Below are positions 57,001 to 64,000 of a stretch of 64,000 bases of DNA, piece by piece; positions within the stretch are counted from its first letter, which is position 1; every line of letters begins with the position of its first letter. The translations under genes were made by a program, and so were the position numbers. Source of the DNA: Natronorubrum bangense (GTDB lineage: Archaea; Halobacteriota; Halobacteria; Halobacteriales; Natrialbaceae); assembly GCF_004799645.1 (NCBI RefSeq), contig NZ_CP031305.1, positions 1,116,001 through 1,180,000 on the forward strand, in the 5' to 3' direction. Under the pieces are notes generated by a model, which saw nothing but the letters and a program-made list of their open reading frames with translations, had not been told where the DNA came from and searched no databases.

Positions 57001-57069
57001 TATACTAACAACTGAACCGATGTCCACACGCATCGCACAGCCGTCGTGCGCTGCGGTGTGCAGTGACGT

Positions 57070-57084
<15 letters not shown>
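57001..57084 (+). repeat. 84-bp palindromic intergenic repeat, copy 4, overlapping the end of the acs gene
   Basis: Reads TATACTAACAACTGAACC at the left and TTCAGTGGCTACTATA at the right. The last 15 bases (57070-57084), read on the minus strand, give TAT AGT AGC CAC TGA, the last four codons and stop of the neighbouring acyl-CoA ligase. Confidence 0.92.
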
Positions 57085-59049
<1,965 letters not shown>

Positions 59050-59172
59050 AGATCGAGGCCTACAAGATCGGTACACCTGAGTATTGTGGTCATAGTGAAC
59101 GGTTGACACACCATGTGGCGACTGCTTTCTGAATGAAAAGACAGTTGCCCCCTCGTCGCTAACGCGTTGACA

Positions 59173-60036
59173 ATGCGAATCGCCGTTCCTAACAAGGGCC
59201 GCCTGCACGAGCCGACGATTGACCTCTTAGAGCGGGCGGGCCTCCATCTCGAGAACGGTGCCGACCGGAAACTCTACGCCGACACCGTCGACCCCGACGT
59301 CTCCGTGCTCTTTGCCCGTGCAGCGGACATCCCGGAGTACGTCGCCGACGGCGCGGCCGATCTCGGGATCACCGGCTACGACCAGGTCTGTGAGGCCCGC
59401 GTCGACAACGTCGAAGAACTGCTCGACCTCGAGTTCGGGCGCTGCCGGCTCGTTCTTGCCGCGCCGGAAGACGGTGCCCTCGAGACTGTCGCCGACATGG
59501 CCGGCAAGACCGTCGCCACGGAGTTTCCGAACATCACCGCGGACTTCTTCGCTGACACTGGCGTCGATCCCGACATCGTCGAAGTCACTGGGGCGACGGA
59601 GCTAACGCCCCACGTGGAGATGGCTGACGCCATCGTCGACATCACGAGTACGGGGACGACGCTCAAGATGAACCGACTGGCCGTCGTCGACGACGTCCTC
59701 TCGAGTTCCGTGCGGCTGTTCGGCCGCGACGACGTCCTCGAGAATCCGAAAGTCGAAGAGGTTCGGACGGCGCTGGCCTCGGTCAAACAGGCAGAAGGAA
59801 AGCGCTACCTGATGATGAACGTCCCAACAGCGAAACTCGACGACGTCCGTAATGTCATCCCCGGGCTTGGCGGCCCGACAGTGATGAACATCGCTGGCGA
59901 GGACGACGGCGACGACGCGGCGGTTGCCGTCCACGCTGTCGTCAACGAGCGTGACGTCTTCGAGACGATCACGGAGGTCAAAAATGCCGGGGCAAGCGAT
60001 ATTCTGGTGACCGAAATCGAGCGGCTGGTCGAGTAG
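59173..60036 (+). CDS. hisG: ATP phosphoribosyltransferase (long form)
   Basis: The 287-residue protein starts [23 protein letters not shown] and has [12 protein letters not shown] and [13 protein letters not shown], the PRPP-binding and catalytic landmarks. The last 70 residues ([14 protein letters not shown]...[14 protein letters not shown]) form the regulatory domain that lets histidine inhibit the enzyme, so no HisZ is needed. This is the first step of histidine synthesis. No other his gene is close by. ATG at 59173; a TTG six bases before is ignored. Confidence 0.95.
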   Translation: MRIAVPNKGRLHEPTIDLLERAGLHLENGADRKLYADTVDPDVSVLFARAADIPEYVADGAADLGITGYDQVCEARVDNVEELLDLEFGRCRLVLAAPEDGALETVADMAGKTVATEFPNITADFFADTGVDPDIVEVTGATELTPHVEMADAIVDITSTGTTLKMNRLAVVDDVLSSSVRLFGRDDVLENPKVEEVRTALASVKQAEGKRYLMMNVPTAKLDDVRNVIPGLGGPTVMNIAGEDDGDDAAVAVHAVVNERDVFETITEVKNAGASDILVTEIERLVE

Positions 60037-60042
60037 CTGTCG

Positions 60043-60438
60043 CTACTCGAGTACCGATTCGAACACCGGGAGCGCCACATCCGGGAAGACGTGACCATGG
60101 TCCCGGTCGTACGTGAGAATGTGGTGTTTTTCGAGCAGCGGAAGGTGTGTCTGGCACAGCGAGACGTGGATTCGCTGACGGAGATCGAGCAGCGGCGTCA
60201 CGGCTGTCGGATCGTGCTCGGTGTCAGCGATCCGGGCGACCAGTGTGCGGACTTCGAGTGGCCCCTCCTCGGTGAGTAGACAGCGAAGTACCTCGCGGCG
60301 ACGATCGTTGTCGAGCACCCGCTGGGCCGCCACGCGTGGGATGGAGCCATCGAGCGCAAGTGACGTCTCGAGAGAATCGCCACCGCCAGACGCGCGGCGA
60401 TCCAGGGCGGTCGTCAGTCTGTCTGTGTGGATCGTCAT
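60043..60438 (-). CDS. winged-helix protein (DUF7344-like)
   Basis: The 131-residue protein has the segment VLDNDRRREVLRCLLTEEGPLEVRTLVARIA and IHVSLCQTHLPLLEKHHILTYDRDHGHVF. This is the HTH-like fold of haloarchaeal families such as DUF7344, probably regulators that bind DNA. It is convergent with hisG, with six bases between stops. The target is not known. Confidence 0.75.
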   Translation of the reverse strand: MTIHTDRLTTALDRRASGGGDSLETSLALDGSIPRVAAQRVLDNDRRREVLRCLLTEEGPLEVRTLVARIADTEHDPTAVTPLLDLRQRIHVSLCQTHLPLLEKHHILTYDRDHGHVFPDVALPVFESVLE

Positions 60439-60718
60439 CGATAACTGAATCTCAGTAACAAGGGCGATAAACGCGACCAGTCGTTCGGCTCGCTCAGGCC
60501 CAATTCAGCCCAGTATGAACCGTTCGAACTGGAATAAACAGTCGAAAACCCAGCCAAAGAAACGAGTGAGCGGGTAAACCGTCTCGTCTGAGACAACTAT
60601 CGTCGCTACTGATAGGTACCGTCTGTCACACTGTGCGGCCGCTGTGTGTCGTCTGTGCCTATCAGTTCAGTTGAGACGGGAACGACGGCGAGAAGCGATC
60701 GATCGAAAACAGATGATG

Positions 60719-61279
60719 TTACTCGAGCAAGCCGAGATCTTCGAGTCGAGAGACGATTTTGTCGACGGCGTGTTCGGCATCTTTCGGTTTTTTACCGCCA
60801 GTAATCACGAGTTTCCCGGAGCCAAACAGCAGGGCGACGACTTCGGGTTCGTCGAGTCGGTAGACCAACCCAGGGAACTGCTCGGGTTCGTACTCGATGT
60901 TCTCGAGGCCGAGCCCGATTGCGATCGCGTTCAGGTTGAGATTTCGGCCGAGGTCGGCGCTGGTGACGATGTTCTGGACGACGATCTCGGGATCTTCGTT
61001 CACCTGAATCTGGAGTTCACGGAGTTTGTCGAAGACGATACGCAGACTCTCGTGTACGTCGTCGGTGCTTTTCGCGCCGGTACAGACGATCTTCCCCGAC
61101 CGGAAGATCAGGGCGGCGGATTTTGGATTCTGCGTGCGGTAGACGAGACCGGGGAACTGCTCGGGATCGTAGTCGGCCCCCTCAAGATCCATCGCAACGC
61201 TCTGGAGGTCGAGTTCCTGTCCGATGCCGGTCGACGCCACCACGTTTTCGATGTTGATGGTGTCCTTCGGGTCGGTCAT
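60719..61279 (-). CDS. tbp: TATA-box-binding protein
   Basis: The 186-residue protein consists of two direct repeats of the TBP fold (each about 90 residues): INIENVVASTGIGQELDLQSVAMDL with FPGLVYRTQNPKSAALIFRSGKIVCTGAKS, then IVVQNIVTSADLGRNLNLNAIAIGL with FPGLVYRLDEPEVVALLFGSGKLVITGGKK. It nucleates transcription with TFB. Haloarchaea often have several TBPs; this looks like a full-length main type. An ideal TATA lies 31 bases before its own ATG. Confidence 0.97.
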   Translation of the reverse strand: MTDPKDTINIENVVASTGIGQELDLQSVAMDLEGADYDPEQFPGLVYRTQNPKSAALIFRSGKIVCTGAKSTDDVHESLRIVFDKLRELQIQVNEDPEIVVQNIVTSADLGRNLNLNAIAIGLGLENIEYEPEQFPGLVYRLDEPEVVALLFGSGKLVITGGKKPKDAEHAVDKIVSRLEDLGLLE

Positions 61280-61302
61280 AAGTCGCTTAAAAAGACGTAT
61301 TT

Positions 61303-61315
61303 AAGATTTATAAAG
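61303..61315 (-). promoter_or_regulatory. TATA box of tbp
   Basis: On the minus strand, CTTTATAAATCTT is centred about 31 bases before the ATG at 61279. More AT-rich boxes (TTAAATACG, TTTTTAAGC) lie between it and the start, where TBP could act on its own promoter. Confidence 0.7.
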
Positions 61316-61483
61316 GTTAGTACCGCCACGTGATATGTCCGGTATATACGTCGGCTGCGTCCGTCAGTTACAACCCGATTCCGTGATGTACAGCAGCTGA
61401 CAGGCCGGTTCACGAACACTGGTTTGTGGACAGCAGTCGCGAAAAACGGTAGGCTCATGGCCAGCCCACGGTGACACGTAGCC

Positions 61484-62599
61484 GTGTACGTACTCGAGCT
61501 TGGCGGCGAGGACGATGCGTTTGCAGCCCGCGAAGCAGCCAGTGGCGCGGCCGACGTCCGTCGGATCGCCCCCGGGCTCGCAATCGCGAACGCCATTGCA
61601 CCCGAACGCATCCGTGGATTGGCATACACCCATCGAGCGAGCGACCTGCTCGGCCGTACCGACGCCGACCTCGCAAGCGCCCGTGTGTTACTCGAGACGG
61701 CGCCGATCGATCGCGAGGGGACCGTTGCAGTGCGAGCGACCGATATCCACGGCTCGAGCGGCGTCGATACCGAGCGTGCCGAGCGCGAACTCGGTGGGAT
61801 TCTGGTCGATCGCGGCTTTGCGGTCGACCTCGACGATCCGGACCACGTGCTGCGGGCGACGTTCTCTGCGGGCGTCCTCAAGCGTGGTGGGCGGCTCGAG
61901 GCAGCGAGCGCCACTGGCGCGCTGTCTGCATCCACGGCGGAACTCGCCGGCGACGTGTCTCTCGGGGACGAGGTCTCCGTCTGTACGCTCGGCTGGCTCG
62001 AAGCCGAGAGCGTCCGGGACTTCGGGACTCGCGCACCGACGGACAAACCCTTCTTCCAGCCCGGGAGCATGGACCCGCTGCTCGCCCGCGCCGTCTCGAA
62101 CATCGCCGGCGCTCGTCCCGGGGCGACGATCCTCGATCCGATGTGTGGCACCGGCGGCGTGCTCGTCGAAGCCGGCCTCGTCGGCGCAGACGTCGTCGGG
62201 ACCGACGCCCAAGACAAGATGGTTGCGGGCGCACGGGAGAACCTCCAGCACTTCCTCGAGTCCGACGAGCCCGCCCCAACTGGTGTCGATCGCGGCTCGT
62301 GGCACGTCGGCCGCGGCGACGGCACCCGACTCCCGCTGGTCGACGACGCCGTCGATGGCGTTGTCTTCGACGCGCCCTACGGCCGCCAGTCGAAGATCGA
62401 ATCCCATCGCCTCGAGGACCTCGTCTCGGGTGCCCTCGCCGAAGCGCACCGAGTCGCCCGGCGGGCCGTCGTCGTTGCAGATCGCTCGTGGGCGAGCGAA
62501 GCCCGTGCAGCCGGGTGGGAACTCGAGGCTGCGTTCGAACGACGCGTCCACCGGTCGTTGACGCGGTACGTGCTCGTGCTCGAGCGCCGTTCCGAATAG
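61484..62599 (+). CDS. tRNA (guanine(10)-N2)-dimethyltransferase (Trm-G10 type)
   Basis: The 371-residue protein, started by GTG at 61484, has an N-terminal THUMP-like half with YVLELGGEDDAFAAREA, and a SAM methyltransferase domain with ILDPMCGTGGVLVEAGLVGADVVGTDAQ and the catalytic FDAPYGRQS (NPPY/DPPY-type). This pair marks Trm11/Trm-G10 enzymes that make m2(2)G10 in tRNA. The gene is divergent from tbp. The spacer of 204 bases holds no other gene. Confidence 0.88.
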   Translation: MYVLELGGEDDAFAAREAASGAADVRRIAPGLAIANAIAPERIRGLAYTHRASDLLGRTDADLASARVLLETAPIDREGTVAVRATDIHGSSGVDTERAERELGGILVDRGFAVDLDDPDHVLRATFSAGVLKRGGRLEAASATGALSASTAELAGDVSLGDEVSVCTLGWLEAESVRDFGTRAPTDKPFFQPGSMDPLLARAVSNIAGARPGATILDPMCGTGGVLVEAGLVGADVVGTDAQDKMVAGARENLQHFLESDEPAPTGVDRGSWHVGRGDGTRLPLVDDAVDGVVFDAPYGRQSKIESHRLEDLVSGALAEAHRVARRAVVVADRSWASEARAAGWELEAAFERRVHRSLTRYVLVLERRSE

Positions 62600-62651
62600 T
62601 CACCGCCGTCGAGCCACAGCACAACGGAGGCCGTTTACGGCGTTATGCAGC

Positions 62652-63308
62652 TCATAATTCCGGCGCTGTCCCACTCTTTTCGAGATAGACCATCGGCGTC
62701 TTCGCAACGAGAAACGACTCGTCTTCGGCCGCATCGACGGCGTCCCAGTAATCCCGCGGCTCGGTGTCACAGCACTCTCGGATGTCCGCACTCGAGAGGA
62801 CGTTCTCGCCGGCAAGGACGAGGTCGAACGCCTCGCGTCGCCGGCCCTCAAGCCACTGATCGAACCGGGCCGGACACTCTGGGTCGGGGTAGTTGATGAC
62901 GAGATAGCCACCGTCTGCGACGTGTGCATAGAGGTCAGCGACGGCCGCGGCGGTGTCGGGGACGAAAAACAGCGTCGCCGCAGAGTAGACCAGGTCGAAG
63001 CGCTCGTCGGTCTCGAGCGCGGGGAGTGCGTCGACGGCGAAGGTGAGGTTCTCGAGGCCGCGTTCGGCCGCGCGCTCGCGGTTGTCGGCGACGACCTGCT
63101 CGGAGATATCGATCCCGTGAAACTCGGTGTCGGGATAGCGACTCGCGAGGGCAAAAAGGACGCCGCCGGGGCCACAGCCGACCGACGCGACGCGCTCGAA
63201 CGGGCCAAAGCGCTCGAGAAAGCGCTCGAGGTAGTCGACCATCGCCTCGCCCCGGAGGTAGATACAGCGGTCGTAGTCGGCGTTTCGGTAGAACTCGTCC
63301 CAGTCCAT
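62652..63308 (-). CDS. class I SAM-dependent methyltransferase
   Basis: The 218-residue protein starts MDWDEFYRNADYDRCIYLRG and has motif I RVASVGCGPGGVLFALA (40-56), a ribose-binding TEFHGIDISEQVV and the strand DLVYSAATLFFVP. It matches the Methyltransf_11/25 type, usually acting on small molecules. No substrate can be inferred. The stop is about 50 bases from the end of the G10 enzyme and convergent with it. Confidence 0.85.
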   Translation of the reverse strand: MDWDEFYRNADYDRCIYLRGEAMVDYLERFLERFGPFERVASVGCGPGGVLFALASRYPDTEFHGIDISEQVVADNRERAAERGLENLTFAVDALPALETDERFDLVYSAATLFFVPDTAAAVADLYAHVADGGYLVINYPDPECPARFDQWLEGRRREAFDLVLAGENVLSSADIRECCDTEPRDYWDAVDAAEDESFLVAKTPMVYLEKSGTAPEL

Positions 63309-63403
63309 GTCGTCTCGTCTCACTGGACACGAACTTAACAGGTTCGAGTGCCGTGTCCACACGGACCGCAACGTTTTTCTGCCGACCACAAGTCCCTCGA
63401 ACT

Positions 63404-63490
63404 ATGGCACCCGAATCCCGCGTCAGTGCCGGTATCGACGACCAGTCAGACCGTCCACAGTCGGGATTCGGTTTCTTCTTTGCCCGGTAA
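63404..63490 (+). CDS. 28-residue Phe-rich leader peptide before pheS
   Basis: The frame starts MAPESRVSAG and ends SGFGFFFAR: four of the last seven residues are Phe (codons at 63467, 63473, 63476 and 63479), though Phe is absent from the first 21. A T-rich box (63374-63378) is about 28 bases before the ATG, as in a leaderless transcript. The stop TAA (63488-63490) sits in the loop of a perfect hairpin. pheS starts 137 bases after it. The design recalls the bacterial pheM leader, where slow decoding of Phe codons senses charged tRNA-Phe. Confidence 0.6.
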   Translation: MAPESRVSAGIDDQSDRPQSGFGFFFAR

Positions 63491-63584
63491 TCCGGGCCGG
63501 TGGAGCCGCGCTCGCCCACGCCGGGCGGGCGCGTCGAAACCGACCGCGCCGTCGACAGCGCTCGAGTTCAGACTCGAGCCGAGT
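63482..63584 (+). promoter_or_regulatory. candidate attenuator: hairpins between the leader peptide and pheS
   Basis: Hairpin 1 is GCCCGG-TAAT-CCGGGC (63482-63497), which includes the leader stop in its loop and begins just after the last Phe codon. CGCCC/GGGCG (63513-63527) forms a second. GCTCGAGT-TCAG-ACTCGAGC (63560-63579) is a perfect third. The last arm of it can instead pair as ACTCG-AGC-CGAGT (63572-63584), so two states exclude each other. No T-run follows, so the mechanism is not the bacterial terminator type. Confidence 0.5.
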
Positions 63585-63627
63585 CGGAACCGCTAACTGA
63601 CACCCACGCAGCCATACGAACAAGCGA

Positions 63628-64000
63628 ATGCAACTTCCAGCACAACAGGTTGCGGTCTTAGAGGCCGCAACCGCGGACGATGCAACGTCCGTCGACGCCC
63701 TCGCCGCGGCGACCGACCTGCCACCGGAGACCGTCACCGGAGCAGTGTTCGAACTCGAGGCCGAGGAACTGGTCGCCGTCACCGAACGCGTCGACGAAAC
63801 CGTCTCACTCACCGACGAAGGGCGGGAGTACGCCACCGATGAACTCCCCGAAGTCCGGCTCTACGAGGCCGCACTCGAGGCCGGGGCTGGCGACGAGCCG
63901 GTCCAGATGGGCCGCGTGATCGGGACCTCGGGACTCGAGGGGCCACAGGTCGATATCGCGCTCTCGAACTACGCGCGCAAGGGCTACGGCAGCATCGACA
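63628..64000 (+). CDS. pheS: phenylalanyl-tRNA synthetase alpha subunit (3'-truncated)
   Basis: The visible 124 residues begin MQLPAQQVAVLEAATADD and contain the N-terminal winged-helix region of archaeal PheRS alpha (VTGAVFELEAEELVAVTERV, LTDEGREYATDELPEVRLYEAAL). The catalytic aminoacylation domain lies beyond the window. It charges tRNA-Phe, with PheT as partner. The 137-base leader before it is long for a haloarchaeal gene. Confidence 0.85.
   Translation, partial: MQLPAQQVAVLEAATADDATSVDALAAATDLPPETVTGAVFELEAEELVAVTERVDETVSLTDEGREYATDELPEVRLYEAALEAGAGDEPVQMGRVIGTSGLEGPQVDIALSNYARKGYGSID

Noticed and set aside
60515..60577. A 20-codon basic ORF (MNRSNWNKQSK...) between the winged-helix gene and tbp
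   Set aside because: It has no promoter at the right distance, poor third-position G/C use, and is too short to support alone.

Overview
The window is chromosomal DNA from a halophilic archaeon, most likely a Natrialbales-type haloarchaeon (Natrinema, Haloterrigena or Natronorubrum-like). The evidence is the GC-rich, acidic coding style (Asp/Glu-rich proteins, Leu-Glu very often written CTCGAG), archaeal information-processing genes (TBP, PCNA, PriL, Hjc, XPD-like helicase), the single/double TatC pair seen in haloarchaea, HalOD1 output domains, a bacterio-opsin-activator-type HTH, and leaderless genes with a TATA element about 25-32 bases before the start codon. No integrase, transposase, CRISPR array or rRNA gene was found, so this looks like core chromosome rather than an island.

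Layout. 1-1551: end of an NMD3-like gene, a tRNA wybutosine (Taw2-like) enzyme and a 28-residue membrane peptide. 1.6-3.5 kb: XPD-like helicase, then an aberrant tRNA-like element. 3.7-11.3 kb: small zinc proteins, a YkgJ-type cysteine-cluster protein, an SDR/membrane protein pair, a DUF5784-like nuclease candidate, a zinc alcohol dehydrogenase, a PHP phosphoesterase and a ferredoxin. 11.4-17.4 kb: MFS transporter, PH-domain membrane protein, asparaginase and a translationally coupled aldehyde dehydrogenase/thioester-reductase-like SDR pair. 17.4-23.1 kb: two tetrapyrrole genes (hemB, hemL) flanking an ammonium transporter fused to its own PII regulator. 23-28 kb: GCS2-family ligase, His-rich metal transporter and small membrane proteins. 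28-31.7 kb: divergent tatC genes and a ribbon-helix-helix protein. 32-36.7 kb: RlmE, PCNA, a HalOD1 protein, a hydrolase and PriL. 37-42.3 kb: SWIM zinc-finger protein, AidB-like acyl-CoA dehydrogenase, zinc ribbon, Hjc and a CPBP protease. 42.4-48.6 kb: signalling block with a 1,591-residue 7xPAS-2xGAF-HTH regulator divergent from a HalOD1 / REC-PAS pair. 48.6-52.7 kb: SAH hydrolase and an MtaD-type deaminase around a secreted, sequon-rich protein. 52.8-59 kb: SpoIIM-family protein, CopA copper ATPase, a tail-anchored acidic protein and an Acs-type ligase. 59.2-64 kb: hisG, a winged-helix protein, tbp, a G10 tRNA methyltransferase, a SAM methyltransferase and the start of pheS.

Three things stand out. 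First, a 28-codon leader ORF with four Phe codons near its end sits before pheS; its stop codon lies in the loop of a perfect hairpin, and mutually exclusive hairpins follow. This resembles leader-peptide attenuation of the bacterial pheST operon. Second, an 84-bp imperfect palindrome with TATAGTA-type ends occurs four times between genes, and one copy supplies the last four codons and stop of the Acs gene. Third, palindromes built from ACAAT/ATTGT half-sites lie at or near four promoters, including a tandem pair in front of the giant PAS regulator.
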